Origin: Clostridium thermosuccinogenes
GTDB lineage: Bacteria > Bacillota > Clostridia > Acetivibrionales > DSM-5807
Length of the DNA stretch: 64,000 nt
Reading direction: 5' to 3'
NCBI RefSeq assembly: GCF_002896855.1
Contig: NZ_CP021850.1
Location: 3,931,665-3,995,664, forward strand
In this document: positions 27,287 through 36,516 of the stretch, in pieces
How the letters are laid out: the number at the start of each line of letters is the position of its first letter
Numbering within the stretch: position 1 is the stretch's first letter
Notes under the pieces: model-generated
The model's database searches: none
The model's input: the letters and a program-made list of their open reading frames with translations, nothing else
What the model was told of the DNA's origin: nothing
Made by a program: the position numbers and the translations under genes

Positions 27287-28303
27287 TCATACTGACGGAT
27301 TAGAATACATAATTACTGTGTTTAAACCGGATGTTGAAGTAAGCTCAAGTTTACCATACAAGCAAATAGGTAATTGCCTATTATTTCTAAATCGTTTGTC
27401 AGGACCACCGGACTTGTTAACGTATTCCCATGTTTGTCCAACTACCTGTGAATCTCGCGGAACACCTTCGCTTTCAACAAAACGAGTTGTATGTGACGAG
27501 CTTGTAATATCCGTATAATTAAGTGCACCTATCTTGCTACCTTGTATTATAATCAATTTGTCAGGCAAAAAAAGCAACGTTTCTTTTCCTGCTTTGAAAG
27601 ATGCAACTTTTAAATTTGCTTTGAATGGAAACGGAGCTTTTGTGTTAGTCTTACAAGCTGTTCTATTTACTGTATTGCTCGCTCCCGAAGCATATTTTCT
27701 ATCAATTACTTTGCTTGTTTGCATTATTCTCCAAACCTTTGCACATTCTGCAATTTTTATCATAGGTTTCATCCGTTCTTCAACAATAGATTGCTGATCT
27801 GGATCGATATTATACTCCAAGTAAATTACTCCTTTTGTGCGAACAAAGATTTTCAGAATCAAAAATGCAGCAGCAGGCAAAAGTAAAACTGGAAAGCCAA
27901 ATCCAAAAATGAAGGTCACCAAAAAGCCAATATTTGCGAGTTTATTCAATTTGAGGGCTTTGCTTGCCCTTGCCAGCATATCTTCTAATCCTTCAGACAC
28001 CATTGCAGACGCAACATTGTTTTCTATGTTTTGAGTATCATAATGGTTATCATCAATCGCAGACATTTGATGGGGTGAAGCATGATTGACTCCTCTATTT
28101 GATCTTGCACCATTGTTTTTTCCGGTTTCGTGCACATAAGAAATTCCGGTGCCGGGAATAGATGCTGTTCTCCGTGTAGTTCCTTTAGCAGTCTTAGTTA
28201 TTCGATAACCTTTAATACCCCAACTATAGCCTATTCCTGATTTACTTAGGTTAATCCTGAAGCCGCCACCTAAATTTATACTTTTCCTATACCTAAATCC
28301 CAC
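27287..28303 (-). CDS. DUF4236 domain protein with membrane segment
   Basis: 338 residues, AGGAAACGAAG before ATG. Residues 1-55 are a DUF4236 domain: MGFRYRKSINLGGGFRINLS, then KSGIGYSWGIKGYRIT and GTGISYVHE. A Asn/His-rich linker follows, then two adjacent hydrophobic segments (about 128-155, FLVTFIFGFGFPVLLLPAAAFLILK), and a C-terminal half with LKVASFKAGKETLLFLPDKLIIIQ, reminiscent of PH-like domains in such proteins. Function unknown. Confidence 0.7.
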   Translation of the reverse strand: MGFRYRKSINLGGGFRINLSKSGIGYSWGIKGYRITKTAKGTTRRTASIPGTGISYVHETGKNNGARSNRGVNHASPHQMSAIDDNHYDTQNIENNVASAMVSEGLEDMLARASKALKLNKLANIGFLVTFIFGFGFPVLLLPAAAFLILKIFVRTKGVIYLEYNIDPDQQSIVEERMKPMIKIAECAKVWRIMQTSKVIDRKYASGASNTVNRTACKTNTKAPFPFKANLKVASFKAGKETLLFLPDKLIIIQGSKIGALNYTDITSSSHTTRFVESEGVPRDSQVVGQTWEYVNKSGGPDKRFRNNRQLPICLYGKLELTSTSGLNTVIMYSNPSV

Positions 28304-28540
28304 TTCGTTTCCTCCTCAGTTACTTAATGTGAATAACATTTGATAAACTGCTATTAACATTGAAATCCATATTATGCGCAAATTGTGCAAATGTATCCGA
28401 CGGATCTGTATATCAAACTTAACCTTTTTGATAGGTTTTCGTATCAAAGTTCATTGACATTGCTTTTATATTGATATCTATATACTTATTTTATCAAAAC
28501 ACCTAACAAATATTATTATTTAAAACTTTTTATGTACTAT
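28304..28540. other. AT-rich intergenic, no gene
   Basis: Nothing recognised apart from the likely promoter region of the DUF4236 gene. Confidence 0.4.
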
Positions 28541-28760
28541 TAATTATTGTTTTTCTCCGAGTATCTTCCTGCTTCGAAAAACTGCCGCTGACCAGCGATT
28601 TGCCGCCAACTTCCTCCAGATTCCACCTCGCGATGGGCATCCCAGGTTGCATGAGCGAGCAGCAAACGAAATTTGCGACCAGCCCTTGTCTTAAGCTGTA
28701 CACTTCCCACTACCAGGGCGTATTCGGGTCTTTCGCCCATTTGATTGCGCCCATGCCGGA
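28541..28760. other. GC-rich island of unknown origin
   Basis: Bases about 28560-28760 are clearly richer in G and C than both flanks. A 66-codon minus frame spans it (RKFRLLLAHATWDAHREVESGG in part) but has no ribosome site and matches nothing I recognise. Possibly a fragment of transferred DNA. Confidence 0.35.
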
Positions 28761-28771
28761 CGCACTAAAAC

Positions 28772-28812
28772 ACGTGCCGTCACCAATTAACTTCTTTTTG
28801 GTGACGGCACGT
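28772..28812 (-). terminator. Strong terminator of the SLH gene
   Basis: ACGTGCCGTCACC (28772-28784) and GGTGACGGCACGT (28800-28812) form a perfect 13-pair stem; on minus it is followed by GTTTTAG. It lies about 55 bases after the SLH gene stop. Confidence 0.75.
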
Positions 28813-28865
28813 CCGCGTTACAGTTGTTATAGACTATTTATATTATATAAGAAATCAATATTCAT

Positions 28866-31800
28866 TTATATCAACCCTGACTGCTGCAGCAATCTCCTGA
28901 TAATTACCGCAGCCTCCGCTCTTGTGATATTCTCCTTTGGTGCAAGTGTTGTTTTGTTCCTTCCGAATATTATTCCGGTTTTCACGCAGGCGGCGATACC
29001 GGTTTTTGCATAGCCAGCGGCACTGTTTGCGTCAGTAAAACCTGCCAGTATTGTTCTGGTTTCATCTTCGCTAAGTTTGACCTCCAGCTTGGTTATATTC
29101 ATTGCCCTTGCAACTATTGTCATAGCCTGTTCACGGGTAATCTTGTCCATAGCTTCGAACTGTCCATTTCCGTATCCGGCTATGAGATTGTATTCATAAG
29201 CAATTGTTACCGCATCATAATACCAGGCATCCTTTGATACATCGCTGAATACATCCTTGCCGGTTCCGGGCCGCATAAGCCCAAGAGCCCTGACAACGAT
29301 GGCAGCAAATTCACCTCTGGTAATGTCCCTGTCCGGTTCAAATCTGTCTTCCCCTGCGCCGTTTACCACCAGTCTTGAAGCCATATCATCGACTGCTTCC
29401 CTTGCCCAATGCTTTTCAATATCCTTAAAGGTTTTTGGGCTGTAGATCAACAGGTAGGTGCTGTTGGTCAGGCTGTTGATTTTTGCATAGTATTTGCCGT
29501 CAATTATGGTAATGACCGTAGGTACATGGGAGAAGGACCCGTCGGGATTCACAATAACACCCGTTGTAATTTTGGATGAATCGATGCCTTCAGGTATGGC
29601 AATCATCCTTTCTACATATGCGTTGAATTTGGAAACCTCCACGGTTTTACTTCCACTTGAGCAGGTGATTTCAAACTCAACGGGCTCGACCGCAATCAGA
29701 TAATTGTTTGCGTTGGCGGTGTCTTCCATTATCCTGACACTATCCGCAGCAGGTTCAGATATCTTTATGCTTACAGTAATATCTTTCAATTCCACATCTT
29801 CGCCTATCTGCTGGGATACAGCATCAATGTTTATTTGAGATGCAGGAATTGTATACATTACATTATCGGTTTTGATTTCAAGAACAGCTTCCAAATTTTC
29901 CATGTTCTTTACAGTCTGACCGTTTAATTGGCCAACCGCAACATCCGCACCATTGCTAAAAGGAATTGTCACAACTGTATTGCTGCCTTCCTGTGCAAGC
30001 CTTTGTCCCACTTTTTCATCATCCATAATAACAGTTGTGACAGTCTTATCCCCTTTCTGGGTGGTTGTTGCCGTAGCGGCGGTTTCTTTCTTTTCGTTTA
30101 TAAATATGTCAACACCATCCTGGGAAGGGGAGGACGACGGTGTTGATGGTGTTGAGGGGCTATTGCTTCTGTCGGCGTCTCTGTCATCATCCGAGGAACG
30201 TCCGTCGCTGCCGGAGCCACCGCCGCTGGAGGATGTCCAATTGGCGGTTACAGTTATATTCTTCGCCGGCATGATAAATTTTGCAGTAGCTGTATACTTA
30301 CTGCCATCTGTAAATACCAGGCTGTCTGTACTGCTCCATTCTTTAAACACATAACCGCTGTTGGGGATTGCAGTAAGCGTGATCTCCGTACCTTCCTCAG
30401 CAGATGTCGGACTGGCGCTTGCTGTACCATATCCGCCATTGTGTACAGTTACTGTAAATATTTGCTTCGAAATCACAAAGGATACCTTCGCTGTTATTTC
30501 GCTGTAATTTTCCGTTTCCGGAACGGTTGCCTTCGCATAGTATGTGCCTGCACTTGTCGGTACACTTTCAGTATATGTACCATCTTCGCTGTCTGAATAT
30601 GTGAATTGTACAGTTCCGAATTTCGCAGCGGCAACCGGTGTTTTTGCAGCTTCACCAAATACCCAGCCTTCAATGGAAAGCGGTGTTGTCCATTCATTTG
30701 TTGCTTTTGCAATTGACCATGTCTTTGTTAAATTTGCTCCGCCTTCCAGTGTGTAGTTATTATTATCAACTGCTGTAACAGCTGCGTTATATGTACCCGC
30801 ATCTGTTCCTGTTTCTCCTGAAAGTGTTACATTTACAGTATCGCCCATTACCTTATTGGATACATCTGCTGAAATCGTTGCGGGGCTTCCTGTGTAAACC
30901 AATCCTTCTGTCCCGCTCCATGTGATAACTACAGGCAGCTTTCTAATTTCAAGCCCATCAACGATTTCCTTGCTATATGCTGTATAATTTTCATCCTCTG
31001 CCCTTGTTATTCTTACCTTATACTTGCCTGCATTGATCGGTGCGGTAGTTGTATATGCACCATCTGCATAATATTCTACTGTAAAGCCTGTAAGTGATGT
31101 TCCGGTAACCTCAAAAGCTTTTCCTGTTCCGTCATAGGTATGGCTTTTGGCTGCTTCTGTTATCGTTACTGCGGACTTTTCTATCCACCTGGCATATACT
31201 GTGATATCTCCCGTCACAGGTGTTGCTGCCGTAAACTCATCTCCCCAGTCATCACCTGTTCCATTCTTTGTAAACCAACCGGCAAATTTATAACCAGATG
31301 CTGTTGGTTCCGTTGGCAATATGATTGTAGTATTTTTAACAGCATATTTTGCAGTTGGAGCGGTTCCATGTCCATTGGTATCAAAAGTTACCATACACCA
31401 TTCAGTCTCTCCAAACACCGGATATCCATCCGAATCAGACTTCCACTGGTATAATGCCGGATCGCTTTTCTCGTTTACCCATGCATTTAACTTATCAATC
31501 AAGGCATTTTCTGCTCCAACCAACTTTTTCATATCACCTTCAGTCATAGATACCAAGTTTTCGTTCTGAGCAGATGGACTAACATAACCAACTTCATTAT
31601 CTGAACTTCCAGATAACCAATAGCAATTTTTTGTTACGCCTGAGTTAGAACCAACTAAGCTTCCCGTTTTCGTTAAGCCTGATACTGTTCCTATATTATA
31701 ACAATTTTCTATAACTCCGGTATTATTCCCAACCAAACCACCAATGTTGCTACCGCCAAATATTATCCCTTTATTATAGCAGTTTTGAATCGTGCCTTGA

Positions 31801-32819
31801 TTTACACCTGCCAGGCCTCCTGCAGAACTACCATCAACTATAACATCGCCTTCAAAATAACAATTCTGCATGACACTACTGCCATACATACAGGCAACGA
31901 TGCCACCGCCTATGCTCCAATAAGTTACTACTATATGTGAATCGATTACACCAAGATTTTTTATTGTTGCATTATTTATATGTGAAAACAGACCTCTCTC
32001 AGAATCATCAACTCGCCTATTATCACCCCTATTGATTTTTACACCGCTTATGGTATGGCCTTTTCCATCAAATGTTCCTTCAAAAGGCGTATATGCATCA
32101 CTATAATAATCCCCTATCGGAATCCAACTGTTAGTTTCTGTAATACTTGAAAAGAATTCTTCATCAGGACAATCGTAACCTACTACTAAACCGCATTCCA
32201 AATCTATATCATTGGCAAGTTCAACGACCTTTCCTGTATACCTTTCTCTTTTATCATTTACATCATTAGCAAACCATGCAAGTCCTTTAGCTGTTTTAAT
32301 AATAGTCGTATCTCCTATTACTTCATAATCTGTCCCTGCTACTGCAGCTATAGCAACTTCTTTCCAGGTCGTAAAGGGTGCATCGGTACTCGTAATTCCC
32401 ACCGGACTACTCAAGAGAGCACCCGTCGTCATAGATGCCGTTTGAACCTCCACCGTCACTGTGATCTTTGGTAGTTCGCTTCTAACCGTATAGCCCTCAA
32501 TCACCGGTGTAAATACATATTTGCCCACGGTATTCATGTCGTATTCCGGCTGGGAAGTCCATGTGACAGGAATGTCAACAAGGGTTCCTCCTTCAGAGCC
32601 GTATACGCTGCCTGTCACGGTGTCAGGATTTGTACGTACCGTAACTGTCAAGACTTCGGGCAGTTTTAAATCCTCAATGGGTGTGCCGGTCTCAACCTTT
32701 TTTTCTGTTTCGTCAAGGGATGAGAATGCAATAATCTCCATTTCTTCCGCCATTGCCGGAATGGACAGCATGGTTAAAAGCATGCTCAGCACAAGAAGTA
32801 TGCTCAGTAGTTTTTTCAT
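28866..32819 (-). CDS. Large S-layer-homology surface protein, mosaic repeats
   Basis: 1317 residues from the ATG at 32819 (MKKLLSILLVLSMLLTMLSI), behind GAAGGGG; signal cleavage near AMA. Then an Ig-like region (GTLVDIPVTWTS), GLUG repeats (GGLAGVNQGTIQNCYNKG, IGGLVGNNTGVIENCYNIG, GSLVGSNSGVTKNCYW; about 330-420), an InlB-type repeat (VTFDTNGHGTAP, GYKFAGWFTKNGTGDDW), three MBG-like modules (YDGTGKAFEVTGTSLTGF; GLVYTGSPATISADVSNK), a bacterial repeat (GGYGTASASPTSAEEGTEIT), a Ser/Asp/Pro linker near 890-930, an unassigned 200-residue block, and three SLH domains at the C-terminus (WAREAVDDMASRLVVNG; WYYDAVTIAYEYNLIAGYG; ITRAEAAVIIRRLL). It attaches to wall polymers and likely binds other surfaces or cells. 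Confidence 0.9.
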   Translation of the reverse strand: MKKLLSILLVLSMLLTMLSIPAMAEEMEIIAFSSLDETEKKVETGTPIEDLKLPEVLTVTVRTNPDTVTGSVYGSEGGTLVDIPVTWTSQPEYDMNTVGKYVFTPVIEGYTVRSELPKITVTVEVQTASMTTGALLSSPVGITSTDAPFTTWKEVAIAAVAGTDYEVIGDTTIIKTAKGLAWFANDVNDKRERYTGKVVELANDIDLECGLVVGYDCPDEEFFSSITETNSWIPIGDYYSDAYTPFEGTFDGKGHTISGVKINRGDNRRVDDSERGLFSHINNATIKNLGVIDSHIVVTYWSIGGGIVACMYGSSVMQNCYFEGDVIVDGSSAGGLAGVNQGTIQNCYNKGIIFGGSNIGGLVGNNTGVIENCYNIGTVSGLTKTGSLVGSNSGVTKNCYWLSGSSDNEVGYVSPSAQNENLVSMTEGDMKKLVGAENALIDKLNAWVNEKSDPALYQWKSDSDGYPVFGETEWCMVTFDTNGHGTAPTAKYAVKNTTIILPTEPTASGYKFAGWFTKNGTGDDWGDEFTAATPVTGDITVYARWIEKSAVTITEAAKSHTYDGTGKAFEVTGTSLTGFTVEYYADGAYTTTAPINAGKYKVRITRAEDENYTAYSKEIVDGLEIRKLPVVITWSGTEGLVYTGSPATISADVSNKVMGDTVNVTLSGETGTDAGTYNAAVTAVDNNNYTLEGGANLTKTWSIAKATNEWTTPLSIEGWVFGEAAKTPVAAAKFGTVQFTYSDSEDGTYTESVPTSAGTYYAKATVPETENYSEITAKVSFVISKQIFTVTVHNGGYGTASASPTSAEEGTEITLTAIPNSGYVFKEWSSTDSLVFTDGSKYTATAKFIMPAKNITVTANWTSSSGGGSGSDGRSSDDDRDADRSNSPSTPSTPSSSPSQDGVDIFINEKKETAATATTTQKGDKTVTTVIMDDEKVGQRLAQEGSNTVVTIPFSNGADVAVGQLNGQTVKNMENLEAVLEIKTDNVMYTIPASQINIDAVSQQIGEDVELKDITVSIKISEPAADSVRIMEDTANANNYLIAVEPVEFEITCSSGSKTVEVSKFNAYVERMIAIPEGIDSSKITTGVIVNPDGSFSHVPTVITIIDGKYYAKINSLTNSTYLLIYSPKTFKDIEKHWAREAVDDMASRLVVNGAGEDRFEPDRDITRGEFAAIVVRALGLMRPGTGKDVFSDVSKDAWYYDAVTIAYEYNLIAGYGNGQFEAMDKITREQAMTIVARAMNITKLEVKLSEDETRTILAGFTDANSAAGYAKTGIAACVKTGIIFGRNKTTLAPKENITRAEAAVIIRRLLQQSGLI

Positions 32820-32965
32820 AGTAACCCCTTCTTTCATTGGTGATAATAATTAATAACTTTCTCTTGCACCAATTTATCAAAAACTTCCCTTTAAAAATCA
32901 TTTTCTGTATGAAATATGCTTTTTTCTGCATGAAACATGCTTTTTTAAATTAAATTTAGACTTAT

Positions 32966-33029
32966 ATTGCGCCCATACCGGATAAACCAAAAAAAACGAA
33001 TGATGATTTATATTCACCACTCGTTTTTA
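32966..33029 (-). repeat. 17-bp repeat plus hairpin, second copy
   Basis: ATTGCGCCCATACCGGA (32966-32982) matches 28744-28760 at 16 of 17 positions. In both places a hairpin begins within about 12 bases on its right; here CGAATGATGA..TTCACCACTCG, flanked by A8 and T5, at about 32989-33029. Confidence 0.5.
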
Positions 33030-33169
33030 AATTATAACCGCTGTTTGTTGGGGGGTGCGGACGTTTTCTTGAGCAGCTTAAGAGGCTAATGTTAATGTCA
33101 ATCAAAAATTAGGCCACTTGCTGGCCCAGTTTTAGGCCACCAAAGTATAAAAAATCAAGTTGTTTCTGT

Positions 33170-33244
33170 TTACATGGCAAGTGCCTGTTTGAAGCTGTAG
33201 CTGTCCCCGTTGATGTTCAGAATATGTGCTTTATGGTCTATTAA
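33170..33244 (-). pseudogene. IstB (IS21) C-terminal relic
   Basis: The minus frame reads LIDHKAHILNINGDSYSFKQ then ALAM and stop, matching the C-terminal DRLTHKAxIxxMNGESYR of IS21 helper ATPase IstB. The stretch after it contains GTGGCC-type repeats typical of IS21 ends (about 33108-33150). The upstream portion is gone. Confidence 0.55.
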
Positions 33245-33331
33245 ACATACATAACATAAAACTCCAGTTCTTAATATATCCAAATATCGGTAGGCGGGAA
33301 CATATCGACTCTTAATAATTACACTATTTAT

Positions 33332-34081
33332 TTAGTTAATAATTTCGCCTTTGTTTTTGGCTAATTTTTCACGCCATTCTCCCTGCTCATCAGTTGTCAA
33401 TTTCGCCCACTCTGTTACTTCACCAATAATTTTTAAAGGTTCTTTCGAGCGATATGAACGTGTTAAGTTACCAGGAAACTTTTTATCAGTAACATTAGGG
33501 TCGTTTTCAAATTCACCAGTTGGTTCTACTATATAAATACGTTCTCTTCCTTCTCCTTTTGCTAATGATGCTGCAAGCCCTGCAACATTTATATTAGCAG
33601 TGAAATAAATGTGGTTCATTTTAAGGTCAGATTTGTAATTTGATGTTCCACCTGCTGTCAGTAAATCACCAACTTTTAAATCTGCCTTTGTCCCATGGTA
33701 AAATGGCCCTATATCAGAAGGTGCACCCTTGGCTGAATTTGACAATTCATAATTTCTTTTTGCATTCTCAGAATCACCCAACTCCTCATAACATTTGGCA
33801 ATGTTTAAATATAAGGTTGGGTATGCACTTTTAACATTTTCATCATTTATCTTTATGGCACACTGTAGAGACGTCTCCATCCATTTTAGCTTGTCTATAG
33901 TACTCTTTTGTTGCCGAGCTAAATGATAAGCTGCAATAAATCTTTCATAGTCGTCAGTTGCTTCGTGCCATGCTTTGTGAAACATCGTGATTGCATCCTC
34001 ACTGTTTCCACTGTCCTCCAATCCCATCCCAATCATGCAGAGTTTAATAACAGCGTTATTTGGATCAAATTTTATATTCAT
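33332..34081 (-). CDS. arr: TPR-Arr fusion: rifampin ADP-ribosyltransferase
   Basis: 249 residues. Residues 1-120 form TPR-like helical pairs (CMIGMGLEDSGNSEDAITMF; YLNIAKCYEELGDSENAKRNY). Residues 125-235 are the Arr domain: FYHGTKADLKVGDLL with the NAD-binding His, NHIYFTANINVAGLAASLA, GRERIYIVEPTGEFENDPNV and TDKKFPGNLTRSYRSKEPL, then IIGEVTEW, all at Arr positions. Arr inactivates rifamycins by ADP-ribosylation; the TPR fusion is less usual and might mean another target. Stand-alone; AGGTAAG before ATG. Confidence 0.85.
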   Translation of the reverse strand: MNIKFDPNNAVIKLCMIGMGLEDSGNSEDAITMFHKAWHEATDDYERFIAAYHLARQQKSTIDKLKWMETSLQCAIKINDENVKSAYPTLYLNIAKCYEELGDSENAKRNYELSNSAKGAPSDIGPFYHGTKADLKVGDLLTAGGTSNYKSDLKMNHIYFTANINVAGLAASLAKGEGRERIYIVEPTGEFENDPNVTDKKFPGNLTRSYRSKEPLKIIGEVTEWAKLTTDEQGEWREKLAKNKGEIIN

Positions 34082-35072
34082 TTAATTAATCTTACCTCTC
34101 TTTTATTTTTCTTACAAACATGTTGAATAGTTCTTTATTTCTTTCCTTGATGTGATCTAATAAAGCCTTTTAATTGACTGTTTGATTCAACAAATATTCC
34201 GGCAAGATAGTTCCCACTTAATCCTGGAAATCCTTTAATATAGTTTTCTTCATAAATATATATTTTACTTCATATTCTGAATTTTTAATAACTGAACTTA
34301 TACCACACATCCATCCTGCCTTCTCAACTCCTATAAAAAAACCCATTATCTAACTTGTAAACTCAACCCTACCTGATTTGGGGCTAAAATTTTATCCAAA
34401 AATATCCCTCGAAATATTCCCCTGTACGCATTTTGGCCCTTTAGGTTGGGTAGACAACTTGGATATAATTCCTGAAACCCGCTTAAATAAGCACTTACAA
34501 CTTTGTGATCAAGACAACACACTCCACATGTTCAGTTCACTGAGACACATCAAACCTAAAACAATTCATAACCCTTTCAATTACTCCTCCGAACGACCTC
34601 GGAGAAATTTCAAAAACTAAAAGCACGTTCAAATATTGATTTCCTGCTTATTGCTCAATAATCTAAAGTTGTCAACAGAACCAAAATCCTCAATTTCAGT
34701 CCTTTTCCCCAGACACAAAAATACCTATATTAAAGTGGGAAGCAAAAATGTTTCCAGGATATCTATTCAAAGCATACCTGTAAACGGGATAGAGCTGTGG
34801 TTCAAGATTCCTCACCCAAAACGCCACGCAAAAGTGATAGCTGAGTTCTTGGAAAGTCATTATTAATTCAATATACTAAAACTGCCTAGATCAGCCTGGA
34901 TATTTACATTTTTTTCAGAACACTTCTCGTGCTTTTTCATAATCTTTCCTACAACATGATATCAAAAATGAAAATAGCTGCATAGGCACCGGCTATTTGA
35001 CGGTTACCATGCCACAGTTTATCACTTCCTTTGAAATGAAAAACCGCCGCAGAGGTGACGGTTTTAAAAATG
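34082..35072. other. About 1 kb without a recognised gene
   Basis: On + a single frame is open from 34378 to 34866 with only one stop (34618-34620), ending IELWFKIPHPKRHAKVIAEF. It has no ribosome site and no family match I recognise; it could be a pseudogene or chance. The remainder is AT-rich. Confidence 0.35.
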
Positions 35073-35930
35073 CTATTTTTTCTCAATTGGTAACCAAATT
35101 TCAATAAACCTTTGACTATCATTTGGCTTTTTATACCAGTGCGTAACTGCTATTTCAGGCGAGTTGGCCAGTTGATAACCCGATGATGGAAGCCACTCTG
35201 AAACAATTTTCTTTCTTAAATCGCAATGCAAAAGAGTAGGATATTTTGCTTTTTCCGTTTCACAAACAACATAAGTGGCAGCGGGAATTTCGATTTTATA
35301 AAATCCTTGCGGTGGCTCTTTGTCGCTGGTCACCGCAATATAATGATCATAACCGTCGTCGCTGAAATTCACATTAATGTCATACCATATATTTTCGTCG
35401 GTATCCCTTAATGCCGCAATTATATCCTGCTCTTTTCTCGTATTTACCCAAAAATCCTTTTCTTGCTCAAATCGCTCTCCTGCATCACCTTTAAAACGCG
35501 CTTTATATCCTACTAAGGATAGTATCGGTTTTTGCTCAATTCTGTAATTCATAATACACCCGCCTTCCAATATAATTTTAATTGACAGTCGACTAAAAGA
35601 TTTCAGTTGTACTTTTGATCTGCGTACTGATGAGGGTGCAACTCCATGGAAACGCGCAAATGCCTTGGCAAAGCTGTCAGGCGAATCATATCCATATTTT
35701 ATTGCAACATCTACGACTTTTTTACCGGCAAGCAATTCATTCCCCGCTAATGTTAAGCGGCGCTTTCGAATATATTCGCCCAAAGTAAATCCACACATGA
35801 TGCTAAAAGCACGCTGAAAATGATAACTTGATATAAACGTTTGTGCAGCAATCTGTTCATAGTCAAGCTTATCTGTGATGTGCTCCTCAATATAGTCAAT
35901 TGCTTTTTGCATTCCCGCCACCCAGTCCAT
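35073..35930 (-). CDS. AraC-type regulator with GyrI-like effector domain
   Basis: 285 residues from the ATG at 35930 (MDWVAGMQKAIDYIEEHI), with GGGAGG eight bases upstream. Residues 1-105 hold the two AraC helix-turn-helix motifs (YEQIAAQTFISSYHFQRAFS; DVAIKYGYDSPDSFAKAFARFHG). Residues 127-285 form a GyrI-like (AraC_E_bind) effector domain: YKIEIPAATYVVCE, then IAVTHWYKKPNDSQRFIEIWLPI. Such fusions (Rob/BmrR-like logic) sense small hydrophobic drugs. No obvious target neighbour. Confidence 0.85.
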   Translation of the reverse strand: MDWVAGMQKAIDYIEEHITDKLDYEQIAAQTFISSYHFQRAFSIMCGFTLGEYIRKRRLTLAGNELLAGKKVVDVAIKYGYDSPDSFAKAFARFHGVAPSSVRRSKVQLKSFSRLSIKIILEGGCIMNYRIEQKPILSLVGYKARFKGDAGERFEQEKDFWVNTRKEQDIIAALRDTDENIWYDINVNFSDDGYDHYIAVTSDKEPPQGFYKIEIPAATYVVCETEKAKYPTLLHCDLRKKIVSEWLPSSGYQLANSPEIAVTHWYKKPNDSQRFIEIWLPIEKK

Positions 35931-35963
35931 CTTCCAGCCTCCCATCTGCAGAAAGTTTATCAT

Positions 35964-36500
35964 AGAAAGCGGTTGAAATCCCGACCATTTGTGCTAAGTT
36001 TTGTCTGAAATGATTATAACAATCTTACCAGGGGTCGTAAACATCAATGTTTCAAGCCAATCACGGTTCAAGAAACAAAATTTTCGGGCTATGCAGCAAT
36101 GCTGCGGCCATCTCACAGCGCATACGCTGCCGTTTGTTGTATAGCGTTTTATTTATTTCTGATAAACGGTTATGCACATCTATATCCTAACCCTCAGGAA
36201 AATCATGCTATACAGGAAGTTTCGCAATCATTCATCCTGTTTTTGCAGCAATAACAGAAAGCAAAAAATGCTATTGATTTCAAAATGTTTTGTCTACAAA
36301 TACAACTAAAACCAGTTCTTTTATTTATTTGTATTGACATCAAGACAAGGTAGAATACATCAGGAAAAATGATGTTCTCATATAAGTTTTTTTGTCAAAA
36401 AATAAACAATTTTATGAGCTAAAGTAGTGATTAAAAGCGACATTTCTGATATAATTGATACGTTTCCATGGTTATTTTTATCAAGTAAACTATATATCAG
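35964..36500. other. Promoter region of the hydrogenase gene
   Basis: TGATATAAT (about 36446) could be an extended -10 element 60 bases before the ribosome site; the -35 is weak. The ABC-ATPase relic lies at 36060-36175. Confidence 0.35.
36060..36175 (-). pseudogene. ABC transporter ATPase relic
   Basis: The minus frame contains RMRCEMAAALLHSPKILFLEP and then TGA. This is the signature-to-Walker-B segment of an ABC-2 type ATPase (family sequence RMRCELAAALLHxPKILFLDEP). The remainder is lost or mutated. Confidence 0.55.
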
Positions 36501-36516
36501 AAGAAGGAGTTTATCA

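Noticed and set aside
28540-28740. 66-codon minus frame in the GC-rich island
   Set aside because: No start context or family; recorded only as an island.
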